This document shows, in pieces, positions 10,701 to 17,120 of a stretch of 64,000 nucleotides of DNA. The notes under the pieces are model-generated. The model did no database searches. It was given only the letters and a program-made list of their open reading frames with translations, and was not told the origin of the DNA. Source of the stretch: Rahnella victoriana (GTDB taxonomy: Bacteria > Pseudomonadota > Gammaproteobacteria > Enterobacterales > Enterobacteriaceae). Within the stretch, counting starts at the first letter, position 1. Each line of letters starts with the position of its first letter. The position numbers and the translations under genes were made by a program. The DNA lies in NCBI RefSeq assembly GCF_004330295.1, contig NZ_SJOJ01000023.1, forward strand, positions 1 through 64,000, in the 5' to 3' direction.

Positions 10701-10847
10701 GTTTCCGGCTTTATCGATGCCGGTGGCAGCATTCGCCGGGGTCGGTGCGGCAAACGCCGGGAAAACCGGTTGTCCTGCCAGCAAGCCGCAGATCAGGTAA
10801 CTCAACAGGTTTTGCGCAAAACACGTTGGTTTTTGATGATTATCCAT
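1716..10847 (-). CDS. cdiA: CdiA contact-dependent growth inhibition toxin / filamentous hemagglutinin
   Basis: This 3043-residue two-partner secretion exoprotein is the CDI effector displayed on the cell surface. It has an extended signal peptide (about 1-34, ending PAFAA), then a TPS domain with the diagnostic NPYGITCNGCGF motif near residue 140. Degenerate FHA repeats with many N-x-G and LTLTA units run from about 320 to 1230. A non-repetitive region with a tyrosine-rich stretch (about 1230-1690) is in the position of the receptor-binding domain. FHA-2 repeats (KAGQDINITGSNVAAGDDLL type) run from about 1700 to 2500, followed by the pretoxin region (about 2630-2837). The usual VENN boundary reads TEYN here. 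The last 206 residues are Gly/Ala rich with hydrophobic stretches (AVAAGAGYLAPGYKIGG) and show no recognisable nuclease motif. The start is supported by AAGGGA upstream and a 12-bp gap from cdiB. Confidence 0.93.
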   Translation of the reverse strand: MDNHQKPTCFAQNLLSYLICGLLAGQPVFPAFAAPTPANAATGIDKAGNGVPVVNIATPNGAGISHNQFQNYNVGKEGLILNNATGQLNQTQLGGLIQNNTNLKAGHEARGIINEVTGANRSQLNGYTEVAGKAANVMVANPYGITCNGCGFINTPNVTLTTGKPVFDASGNVQSLEVKKGAITLEGQGLNASQTDALSIISRATEVNAEIHANALNVIAGANRVDKKGRVTAIKGEGAAPVVAVDTGALGGMYANRIHLVSSDKGVGVNLGNLDARQGDITLEANGKLTVKNSLARGSLNAKGESVTLSGEHKASGNMTVSGHDMTLSNGTFASDNNIVLNSEGKLAINNTRLTTGNNLSLTAQDFTQDSRSSVNTARDISARVTGTATNQGQLIAGHSAAISSGSLSNSGKIAAKSTTSITATKTLSNAAGGEILSDEALVVSAEDTRQSGTLSGKKSLAISGRSLTATKGSLSTSLGDVSLKTHEANLGGDVIAHGDLAVQAESLTSQRDARLQSDGSMTLTATDATLYGTQAAQDALTLTAQSLVHGGVTTAANLTVSSGQFNNLSEGLFLSQGSLDVSANALLNTGQIMGDNLSLTSKTLSNEGLWQGTSALTLTAEELRTGNTSRTLTAGDLTLNAGLLNTAGTLQGQHVVISARDWMHSGSLLGTGDVDVSLARTLDNSGDILSEGNTTLTAQSITNRGSLLSNTDLTLTGDMLDNRGALQGNNLLMNLISVANSGTAVGLQLLQLAGHELLNDGQLLSGGALAIRSENITNNGIWQGQNIVLDAHQLVNRGTLQSADALTLKLTGDLTSAAGSKIIANGNAALQALNLTNDGQWLASNLVIHGASLNNNGDISGVNGLVVALTGAFTQQQDKTLLTGGTLELSAETVNNAGQIQGADIALTSHAVGNSGRIQANADLTLSGNLTNRATGSVLSQNTLNLAMAKLENDGLIQGGGTTKIDASASARNDGRILSGGELTLHTAKLTNNNWLQATSLLLNANSLDNTGTLFGTSNLTIHADQIEHRTTGKLYSGGNLLLTSGVFDQLGQVVALGNLTLKLTAAFTAKNVLAAGNVLDITSNGAITNQSVMQGQAVNLTAGAALTNDGQITTGSGASTLSADSMAMNASGTLQAGGDVTLNSRGNITVDGFVGTAGSLTLNAASSILNTALLYAGNNMYLLANSIRNNHGDILAGDSLWMQRDMAGHANAEVVNTSGNIETVNGDITVKTGHLLNEREKLEVTSSGEEDLTQQYDWLTTTEAYIPLDMLTESDYGYIYGESCSGGGSPGHGASPTCHDYAVAAPYINTPDREFAVSRYSVTVDSKGAAGRISSGRNMLLAADSLENIASIVLANGNINLSGTTLRNESYISGSRTRYQTYEIFTPTSYAETDFLDPSVDFRGGSLHFVANGENRTENNDSTLYRSVIQAGGNVIANFTRNISNTTTTANAGSTSNTLTVPTLDTLSQPDGAQQQDLANTDSADITSPQWYDSLTDAVANITGGGSLYPLPSGNNGYFVPATDANSPYLITTNPKLDGLGQLDQSLFGELYSLTGMQPGSAPRETNSAYTDQNQFLGSAYFLDRLNLHPEYDYRFLGDAAFDTRYVSNVMLNQTGNRYINGLGSDLEQMQYLMDNAAGAQQSLGLAFGVALTAEQIAALDSSILWWESATINGQTVMVPKVYLSPKDVTVNNGSVISGNNVQLTGGNITNSGSSINASNNLILDSQNSISNLNAGLMQAGGGLQLSALGDINNIGSTISGKTVQLESVGGSINNITQTEQWQAGGTGRRGESVSFSETQSGPMAGIIAQDDMILKAGQDINITGSNVAAGDDLLMLADGNIHVTANTMTDSESQSGFRRKDATHSESVTSEGSSITAGGSLGMQAGNDVTIEASQINAGENAVLIAGNDLNLNAAGTRENSRQGKSETHSTDVATTTITSGNDLTLVAGQDINSHAAGLAAEGDVAMQAGRDVNLMAEEITDGNSYKAKKKVEINESVRQQSTEIISSGNTTIVAGRDVNSAAAQVIASGDISIGAGRDINLDTATESDYHFKEETKTKKGFMKKTTTHTVEEDSATREAGTLLSGDNVTLVAGNDLRVKGSAVVGDGNVSLNAGNNIDIVAATNTDSTYRLEEKKKSGMFSGGGIGVTIGTSKSRYEMNDEGTTQSESFSTVGSTGGNVSINAGGQAHIGGADIIAGKDLSIRGDSVLIEPGRDARTHDESFEQEQSGLTIALSGAAGSAVNSAVTTAQSVSDESDDRLAALKIAQAVMNGASTGQAMELAQATTGDASTAFGISASLGTQSSKSETHSGQNTATGSTLTAGDNLSIIATGGDITVIGSQIKAGLDVALNAADDINLISSQNTQWLDGENSSSGGAIGMGIGMGKDGAGINISASGNASRGSESGNGTQHNETTIDAGNRISINSGDDTTIAGAQVSGNSVVADIGGNLTISSLQDSDYYDSSQKSISGGASFSFGTMTGSGSISASHDGMDSDYNSVVEQSGIYAGDGGFDITVGGHTQLDGAVIASTGSADKNSLDTGTLGFSDIGNKAEYSTEHQGAGISTGGSIAENFIGNMANGVLVGAGGEGEASGTTKAAISEGNITIRDTENQQQDVADLSRDVEHANGSISPIFDKEKEQKRLEIAQALGDVGSQAADIARTAGEIKGLEAAKAAHPELSGKALLETKEYKDTQKQYGTGSDIQQGISAATMALQGLAGGDMAAALAGGAAPYLAEQIKKQVGEDNVAANAIAHAIVGGVIAELQGRDAAAGAAGAATGELIAQVLYPGVKREDLDETQKQKIVALSTLAAGLAGGIAGDDTAGIIAGAQGGKNATEYNHFNLPSGMMDYIDTAGSWNQFAVDNNLSPEQIQAGLDKIAKGDLPEGANITKAIVEGYQDGVFMAGAFYLGPTIAIGKGITGAVIGGGANSAFQYMNMAPGSEFSYYSAAVAAGAGYLAPGYKIGGNTLINMGGAFMTDGPSLSGQGGAIAGSVFGGGFGKYAPDLIAPYAGNASGFIGDIGGAFTFEYFNKKMKDSMEKE
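2212..2930. repeat. Direct repeat, copy 2 (inside cdiA)
   Basis: This is the cdiA copy of the repeat at 701-1419. Both copies span 719 bp, and both end abruptly at the same GCTCTTTCTC sequence (1410-1419 and 2921-2930). Crossover between them would delete the present cdiA toxin end and its immunity gene and fuse cdiA to the orphan toxin. Confidence 0.85.
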
Positions 10848-10859
10848 AATCGTTTTCCC

Positions 10860-12545
10860 TTAAATAACAAACGCGATGCGGTAATAAATAGTGAGATGAT
10901 CAGGCGCGAGCCAGTCGGGATATTTCACCGGTGTGCCGACGGTCAGCTGGCTGGAGTAATAACGATTTGCCGCGGAAAGTCCGGCGGCGGCGCCCCACAA
11001 CGTGCCGGAAGCCCAGGGGTCTTTGGGATCTTTTTGCAGCCAGCCGCCGTCGAGGGCAACCACGCTGCTGACCTGGCCGATAAGCGGTAGCGTGAACAGT
11101 GTGTAGTTCAGCTCGTTACGCCAGTAACCGCCTTTATCGCCGGAGAGATATTGTTCTTTGAAGCCGCGTACCGAGCTTTCGCCGCCGAGGGTCAGGCGTT
11201 CGCTGCCGTACAGGCGGTCCGGCGACCACTGACCGTAGAAGCTGGTCAGCCATCCTAAATGGTTCGCGACGGGCAACTGGAAGCTGCCATTCAGGTTCCA
11301 TTTTTTAAAACCCGCTTTCGGCATATCGTCATGTTTACCGCTGTCGTCTTCCGCACCGAGCCAGGACACGCCGTGGCTGAATGTCGGGTTTAACGTTGCG
11401 ACACCGCCGAAGATTTTTTGCGTGTGGTTCAGGCCAAACAGCAGGCTGGAAAGTTTGCGGCTGCTGCTGTCGAGCAGCACGTCATTGAGGTAGTTATTGC
11501 TGATTTGATGTGTCAGCCCGACGGAGGCACCGGTTTTGATATCACCATCGCGGAATAACACACGTGAGGCGGTAAAACGGTGGCTGATGCTGTCACCGGT
11601 CGATGCCCAGCCAAAGCCATTGTTGTCAATCGTGCTGAGGTAGTTGCTCCAGCTATAGCTGTAATCAAACAGGTTATAACCGTAGGGAATGCTCAGCCCG
11701 GCCTGAACATTTTGTGCGTCATGCGAGGTAGCCCCGTCGCTGCTGCGCCCGCCGCTGATGAACCATTTATCCGCAATACCCAGCACATTATTGGCTGTCA
11801 GTGAGCCACCAAATTGCCCTGTACCGGTACTTTTCTGCCCGCTGTTATCAAAGTTAAGTGAGAAACTGAGGGGGAACTCCGGTGTGGCGGTGAGATTAAC
11901 AATGGAATAGCCTGATTCCTTGCCCGGAAGAATGTCTATTTGCACCGGCTCATTGCGCAACCGGTTGATTTGCTCCATACCCTGTTCGATGTCACGCAGG
12001 TTAAGAATGCCGCCTTCCAGCCCCGGAAAAGCCATGGTGAGCTGCGAAGATGAACCGCCTTCGAGGGTGATTTTCTCAAGACGTCCCTCCAGCACCGAAA
12101 TATGTAATTCCCCCTGAGATAAATCTTGCTCAGAGATAAATGCGCGGCTGGTTATATATCCCTGATGAATATACCAGTCAGAGATTTGACGGGTTATTTC
12201 TGCGATGCTGTTCATCCCAACACATTGGTTAAGATGATATTGCGTGATCTCGTGTTGTTTTTTATCTGATAGCAGTGTTGTGTTATTTATATATATTTTA
12301 TGAATGTTAAAGCAAGGGCCATTATCTTTTTCTGAATGAGAGTCGTCGACGGGGCGGGGAGAGAAACTACGTTGAAGATCATCACGTTGTTGCTGGCTCT
12401 GCCTTAAAATATCTTGTTGTTCCTGACGGATCAGGCCCCGGTCAGCCGGGCTCAGGGGCGCAGCCATTGCAGACAGGGCGACCCCGGAGACAACAATAGA
12501 TAATAAGCATTTAAAAATATAATGTTTACACAACACAAAATTCAT
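10860..12545 (-). CDS. cdiB: CdiB two-partner secretion outer-membrane transporter
   Basis: This 561-residue protein of the ShlB/FhaC/HecB family exports CdiA across the outer membrane. It has a signal peptide ending in SAMAA near residue 29. A Gln/Arg-rich linker (about 35-65) is followed by a ShlB-type POTRA domain around 75-165 (CFNIHKIYINN through LEGRLEKITLEGG). A 16-strand-type barrel fills the rest. The conserved barrel-loop motif is present as VRGF near residue 457 (family consensus VRGY or VRGF). It is the first gene of the leftward cdi operon. The 226 bp upstream are AT-rich and probably contain the operon promoter, but I could not fix clear -35 and -10 hexamers. Confidence 0.93.
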   Translation of the reverse strand: MNFVLCKHYIFKCLLSIVVSGVALSAMAAPLSPADRGLIRQEQQDILRQSQQQRDDLQRSFSPRPVDDSHSEKDNGPCFNIHKIYINNTTLLSDKKQHEITQYHLNQCVGMNSIAEITRQISDWYIHQGYITSRAFISEQDLSQGELHISVLEGRLEKITLEGGSSSQLTMAFPGLEGGILNLRDIEQGMEQINRLRNEPVQIDILPGKESGYSIVNLTATPEFPLSFSLNFDNSGQKSTGTGQFGGSLTANNVLGIADKWFISGGRSSDGATSHDAQNVQAGLSIPYGYNLFDYSYSWSNYLSTIDNNGFGWASTGDSISHRFTASRVLFRDGDIKTGASVGLTHQISNNYLNDVLLDSSSRKLSSLLFGLNHTQKIFGGVATLNPTFSHGVSWLGAEDDSGKHDDMPKAGFKKWNLNGSFQLPVANHLGWLTSFYGQWSPDRLYGSERLTLGGESSVRGFKEQYLSGDKGGYWRNELNYTLFTLPLIGQVSSVVALDGGWLQKDPKDPWASGTLWGAAAGLSAANRYYSSQLTVGTPVKYPDWLAPDHLTIYYRIAFVI

Positions 12546-12771
12546 TCCATGAATAATTTAAAAGTAATATTTTGACATGATTTCCAATATGATGTTATGG
12601 ACTCATAAATAAATCAAATACTATAATTATATTAATAATGAAATAAACTTAATTCACCTCCGTGTTGGTGAGTTAATGAATGATTTTTATCTGTAAATTA
12701 TCCGATTCTGTTATAGGTGGGTGACGGCAATACCGGGAGGCGGAATTGCCGAAATAAGTTAATTGCTGCAC

Positions 12772-13839
12772 TCACTCCGCCAGTCCGAGATGCGCCCATA
12801 ATGCGTCGAGCGGCATCGTCGCCAGCGCGATACATTCATCGGCCGCGCCGTAGTAAATCTTCAGCACGTCCTGTTCCACCAGCGCGCCGCAGGTAAAGAC
12901 CACGTTGCCGAAAAATCCTTCTCTCTCGTAAATCGCTTCCGGCTGTAACAGCGGTTCGGCGGATTTGGCGAGGATGTTGAAGGGATTATTCAGGTCGAGC
13001 AGCATCGCCCCCAGACAATAGCGCTGGTCTTTATCCACGCCATGATAAATTTGCAGCCAGCCGCGCGGTGTGCGGATTAACGGTGCACCGCCGCCGAGTT
13101 TCAGCGCATCCCATTCGCCGGAGGCACTGCCCAGCAAATGCTGATGGTTGCCCCAGTGCAGCATGTCCGGCGATTCACAAATCCAGATATCGGGTTTGCC
13201 AAAATGCTTAGGCGAAGGACGGGTCAGCGCCAGATAGCGGCCCTGAATTTTCTCCGGGAAGAAGCAGACATCGCGGTTATCCGGGCAGAAAATGACGCCC
13301 TGTTTGGTCACGGTGACAAAATCGGTGGTGGTCGCCAGCGCGGTGGAAATCCCGTACGGTGAAATCGCAGAATAATTGATGTAGTAAATACCGTCGATCA
13401 GGGTGATACGCGGATCTTCGCAGCCAAACTGCTCGTATTGCGTATCTGCCGTCAGGAACGGCTGGTCATCCACCACGAAATCTTCACCGTTCTGGCTGCG
13501 GGCTAACCGCAGGTGCGACATGGAGGTAAGAAACACCTGTGACGGATCGGCTTTCAGCACAATCATGCGTGGATCGCTGAAATCATACGTCGGGTCATCG
13601 CGCTGAAACCGTTTGGTCCCTGCCTGCCAGCCGCCATTCACCGGCAATAACAGTGGCACCTCCAGACAATTTTCCTCTGCGGATTTCACGCTTTCTGCCA
13701 CGCGCAACAGCAGCAGGGTTTCCCCCTGATACGAGCACACGCCGGCATTAAAGACGCACTCCACTTTCCAGCCCGGCTGGGAAGGCGTCACGTCGGCAGG
13801 CGTTAACAGCGGGTTTTTCTCACTTCTGTGCATTTTCAT
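12772..13839 (-). CDS. Glycoside hydrolase family 130 phosphorylase (mannoside phosphorylase-like)
   Basis: This 355-residue protein has the GH130 five-bladed fold signature: an N-terminal NPLLTPADV, then ECVFNAGVCSYQGETLLLLR, and the EDPR motif (GCEDPRITLIDGIYYINYSA, about 138-158) that carries the catalytic Asp region. GH130 enzymes use phosphate to cleave mannosides, releasing mannose 1-phosphate; some members are hydrolases. A phosphomannomutase on the opposite arm of the locus would convert mannose 1-phosphate to mannose 6-phosphate, which favours phosphorolysis. No signal peptide is seen, so it is cytoplasmic. The start overlaps the end of the GH13 gene by 20 bp, and AAGG lies 6 nt before the ATG, indicating coupled translation. 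The exact substrate is unknown. Confidence 0.85.
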   Translation of the reverse strand: MKMHRSEKNPLLTPADVTPSQPGWKVECVFNAGVCSYQGETLLLLRVAESVKSAEENCLEVPLLLPVNGGWQAGTKRFQRDDPTYDFSDPRMIVLKADPSQVFLTSMSHLRLARSQNGEDFVVDDQPFLTADTQYEQFGCEDPRITLIDGIYYINYSAISPYGISTALATTTDFVTVTKQGVIFCPDNRDVCFFPEKIQGRYLALTRPSPKHFGKPDIWICESPDMLHWGNHQHLLGSASGEWDALKLGGGAPLIRTPRGWLQIYHGVDKDQRYCLGAMLLDLNNPFNILAKSAEPLLQPEAIYEREGFFGNVVFTCGALVEQDVLKIYYGAADECIALATMPLDALWAHLGLAE

Positions 13840-15379
13840 GGCGTACCTTTTTGATAAGAATGTGATTTTTGTTCAGCACCGGTGTGTCCGCGCCGAATAA
13901 GACAGTGTTGCCATCGCCGTAACCTACGTTGACGACAGGGGGACCGAAATTGATCATCACTTCCAGACATTCCCCGCCGAGCTGGCGGCGGAATATCAGG
14001 CATTGCTGAAACAAGGTGAGGTACGGATAACTGCCCTGCTGAAGGGCCGGATGGCTATTTCTGATGTGGATCAGCTGCTTATACCGCGACAATATTGATT
14101 GTGAGCACTTACTCTCATTTTCAACACTCAGCGGTTCCGTTCCTTCACCGGCCGGTGCCCAGGGGATCAGCGAACGCGAGGCATCACGGCAAAATGGCAA
14201 TGCATAAGTGAGTGCTTGCTTATCGTTCATGCCTTGTGAAATGGCGTTGTGATAGTGGGTGATGCCCTGAACATCCCGCATCTGCTGCACATTCTCAGGA
14301 ATAAAATCGGTCATGCCGATTTCTTCTCCCTGAAAAATAAAAGGCAGACCCCGCGCTGTCATTTGCAGCGCAAACACGGCTACCGCGCGGCCGGTGTCAC
14401 GGGGCGATTCACCAAAGCGGCTGATCATGCGGGACATATCGTGACTGGAGAAAAACAGGGTCGGTAAACCTGACATAGTGGCTTCCATTGCCTGCATTTC
14501 GGCGAAAATGGCTGCAATGTCGAACGTTTTCTGACTGCCCAGATTAAAATTGAACACCACGTCCAGCCGTTCCTTGTCCTGATAAGGCACCAGCAGAGGC
14601 AGCGATTCACTGCCGACTTCGCCAATCAGTAAGAAATCGCCTTGTGAACGGATGTGCCGGCATAACCGTTTCACCACTTCCAGCACGCCGGGCTGATTGA
14701 TGTCTTTCTCATGCGGCGGCTCAGCGCCTGCTTCGGCTGGCGGGTGATCGTCGCCAATGCCGTCGGTGGTCAGAAAATTAATGACGTCAAAACGGAAGCC
14801 GTCCACGCCGCGGGCAATCCAGAAATCGAAAATCTTTTTCGTTTCCTGTTCGACGGCCGGATTCGACCAGTTCAGGCACACCTGCTGCGGGGAAAATTTA
14901 TGGTAATAATGCGTCGTGCCATCCGGTGTCAGAGACCATGCCGGACCGCCGAAAAAGGACGTCCAGTTGTTGATTTCCTGACGAAAGAAGAAAAAATCAC
15001 GATACGGGCTGTCGGGTTGGTCAAGGGCCTGCTGAAACCACGGATGCTGGTCTGAAACGTGGTTAATCACGACGTCTGTCACCACCAGAATATCGCGCGC
15101 ATGGCACGCGGCGATCAGGGCATCGAAAGTGTCCAGCGTGCCAAAACGCGGATCTACCGCGCAGTGATCGCTGATGTCATAGCCGTTATCCACCAGCGGC
15201 GAAGGATAAAACGGCGTGATCCAGATACCGCCAATGCCCAGCCCGGCCAGATAATCCAGTTTCGAAATCAGCCCCTTAAAATCCCCCAGACCGTCGTCAT
15301 TCCCGTCGCAGAAAGAGGGCAGGTACACCTGATAAAAGACCCGTTCAGGCCATGTTTTCTGACAGTTCATCATTCGCAT
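13820..15379 (-). CDS. GH13 family alpha-glucosidase
   Basis: This 519-residue cytoplasmic glycosidase carries the four GH13 blocks: DVVINH (about 103), GFRFDVINF with the nucleophile Asp (about 197), LIGEVGS with the acid Glu (about 254) and SSHDMSR (about 312), plus a C-terminal beta domain. QGEEIGMTDF and LNWSNPAVEQE resemble oligo-1,6-glucosidase and related alpha-glucosidases (GH13_31 or GH13_23 type). It lies between the permease and GH130 genes. The imported sugar may therefore contain an alpha-glucosyl as well as a mannosyl linkage, which is an inference. The first ATG touches AGCAGG with no spacing, so the ATG at 15373 or 15370 (MMNCQKTW or MNCQKTW) is a likelier start. Confidence 0.85.
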   Translation of the reverse strand: MRMMNCQKTWPERVFYQVYLPSFCDGNDDGLGDFKGLISKLDYLAGLGIGGIWITPFYPSPLVDNGYDISDHCAVDPRFGTLDTFDALIAACHARDILVVTDVVINHVSDQHPWFQQALDQPDSPYRDFFFFRQEINNWTSFFGGPAWSLTPDGTTHYYHKFSPQQVCLNWSNPAVEQETKKIFDFWIARGVDGFRFDVINFLTTDGIGDDHPPAEAGAEPPHEKDINQPGVLEVVKRLCRHIRSQGDFLLIGEVGSESLPLLVPYQDKERLDVVFNFNLGSQKTFDIAAIFAEMQAMEATMSGLPTLFFSSHDMSRMISRFGESPRDTGRAVAVFALQMTARGLPFIFQGEEIGMTDFIPENVQQMRDVQGITHYHNAISQGMNDKQALTYALPFCRDASRSLIPWAPAGEGTEPLSVENESKCSQSILSRYKQLIHIRNSHPALQQGSYPYLTLFQQCLIFRRQLGGECLEVMINFGPPVVNVGYGDGNTVLFGADTPVLNKNHILIKKVRHENAQK

Positions 15380-15383
15380 CCTG

Positions 15384-16250
15384 CTATTTGAGTGAAAGTG
15401 ACATCCCTTGCAGAAAATGTTTTCTGAACAGAATGAAAAGTATCAGGATCGGCAGGGTCTGTACGACGGAGCCTGCCAGCACCGGGCCGACATAAATGCT
15501 GTAGGATTTACTGAACGTCGCCAGCAGCACGGAAAGCGGCATTTTGCTGGCGTCCTGAATGACGATCAGGGGCCACAGGAAATTGTCCCAGGCGCTGGTG
15601 AAGGTAAACAAGGCGACGATGGCGAGAATGGATTTATTCAGCGGCAGCATGACGTGAAGCAGAATTTTCACCAGACCGGCGTGGTCGAGCCGGGCGGCAT
15701 GAATATAATCGTTCGGCGTACCTTTGAAACTTTGGGAGATCATAAATATCCCCCAGCCGTTCATCACAAAGGGCAAAATTAATGCCCCGTAGGAATTCAT
15801 CAGGCCGAGTTCACGGATCAGCACGAAATGCGGAATAATAAACATGAAGGCCGGAAATACCATTTGCAGGATCAGCAGGTTTTTAAAAATATCCCGCCCT
15901 TTGAATTCCATTTTCGCCAGTGCATAGCCAATGAAAGACGACGTGAGGGTGACGCAGACCGTGATCGTCAGGGTAATAAATATTGAATTGAATAATGTGC
16001 GCAGAAAAGGTTTTTCCGCTTTTCCTGAACCGTCAAATAAAAAGACATAGTTATCGAAAGACAGATGGCCGGAGAAAAGGCCGGTGGTATATATTTCCGA
16101 TGTCTTTTTCAGTGACCCCATGAACATCCAGATATAGGGATATAACCAGGTCAGTGCCAGCGTGAACATCAGCAGATGGATCACGAGGGAGGAAAACCCG
16201 AATTTTTTGCGTGTTCCCGGCGCAGAAAGTGACGTGGATGGCTTCATCAT
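15384..16250 (-). CDS. Sugar ABC transporter permease (MalG type)
   Basis: This 288-residue integral membrane protein of the CUT1 family has about six transmembrane helices, starting with HLLMFTLALTWLYPYIWMF after a basic N-terminus. The cytoplasmic EAA loop that contacts the ATPase is visible as HAARLDHAGLVKILLHVMLP near residue 180. Its start overlaps the stop of the other permease by 4 bp (ATGA), so the two are co-translated. It works with the binding lipoprotein and the unlinked-strand ATPase of the same locus to import an oligosaccharide. Confidence 0.92.
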   Translation of the reverse strand: MMKPSTSLSAPGTRKKFGFSSLVIHLLMFTLALTWLYPYIWMFMGSLKKTSEIYTTGLFSGHLSFDNYVFLFDGSGKAEKPFLRTLFNSIFITLTITVCVTLTSSFIGYALAKMEFKGRDIFKNLLILQMVFPAFMFIIPHFVLIRELGLMNSYGALILPFVMNGWGIFMISQSFKGTPNDYIHAARLDHAGLVKILLHVMLPLNKSILAIVALFTFTSAWDNFLWPLIVIQDASKMPLSVLLATFSKSYSIYVGPVLAGSVVQTLPILILFILFRKHFLQGMSLSLK

Positions 16251-17116
16251 ACAACCTCGATTTTCTTTTCAAGACACCGGCGGACAATCCAGATCAGTGA
16301 GAAACTGAACAGGGCGACGATGATAGACATCGTGGCCGCCCAGCTCGGCTGCATCTGCCTGAACGCGGCTTCATACATCACCACCATCGGCGTGGTGGTG
16401 CTCTCCAGCGGCCCGCCGCCGGTGATCAGATACGGCTCGGTGAAAATGGCAAAGGCGACGGTAAGGGCCAGCACCAGCACCATGACGATTTGCGCATTCA
16501 TCATCGGTAAGGTGACGTGCCAGATTTTCCCCGCGCGCGAGGTCCGGTCGAGTTCTGCTGCGTCGTAAATATCTTTCGGGATGGTGATCAAACCGGAATA
16601 AAAAATAAGCCCGTAATAACCGACAAATTTCCAGGTGATAATCAGCGCAACAGATAACATCGCCACATCAGGATGCGTAAACCAGGGAACCGAGATCCCG
16701 AACCATTGCATCAGAAACGTATTCACCGGGCCGGTCTCACTGAATAACTTCGAAAAAACGATGGAATACGCCACGCCCGATGACACATTGGCCAGTAAAA
16801 AACTCAGTGCGACAAACGCCTTGCCGTATTTTATCCGTTGTAATCCAAAGGCGAACAATAATGAAGAAATCAGCACGATCGGCAGATAATAAAGCAAAAA
16901 TTTAAATACGTTATAAATCGACGTCCAGAATAAAGGATTCTGCATCACCGCCAGAATATTTTTCACACCATTGAAGGAAGGAACACCAATAAATTTCCAG
17001 TCTGTAAAGCTTAATATAAATAGCCAGATAAAAGGATAGAGCCAGAATATCAGGGAATATCCCAGATAAGTGGAGGCCAGAAGGCCTCCGGTGGTGGAAT
17101 CTTTCAGTTTTATCAT
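16247..17116 (-). CDS. Sugar ABC transporter permease (MalF type)
   Basis: This CUT1 permease of 289 residues starts at ATG 17116 (MIKLKDSTTGGLLASTYLGY). The ribosome site GGAG overlaps the end of the binding-protein gene, which stops at 17121. A longer frame back to 17206 would lie inside the binding-protein gene and has an unrelated basic leader, so I rejected it. About six transmembrane helices are visible, and the EAA loop reads AELDRTSRAGKIWHVTLPMM. It pairs with the MalG-type permease through a 4-bp overlap. Confidence 0.9.
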   Translation of the reverse strand: MIKLKDSTTGGLLASTYLGYSLIFWLYPFIWLFILSFTDWKFIGVPSFNGVKNILAVMQNPLFWTSIYNVFKFLLYYLPIVLISSLLFAFGLQRIKYGKAFVALSFLLANVSSGVAYSIVFSKLFSETGPVNTFLMQWFGISVPWFTHPDVAMLSVALIITWKFVGYYGLIFYSGLITIPKDIYDAAELDRTSRAGKIWHVTLPMMNAQIVMVLVLALTVAFAIFTEPYLITGGGPLESTTTPMVVMYEAAFRQMQPSWAATMSIIVALFSFSLIWIVRRCLEKKIEVV

Positions 17117-17120
17117 CGGT

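Noticed and set aside
12725-12751. Hairpin CGGCAAT/ATTGCCG between cdiB and the GH130 gene, considered as a terminator
   Set aside because: The loop is 13 nt and no T-run follows on the minus strand, where the only gene needing termination reads.
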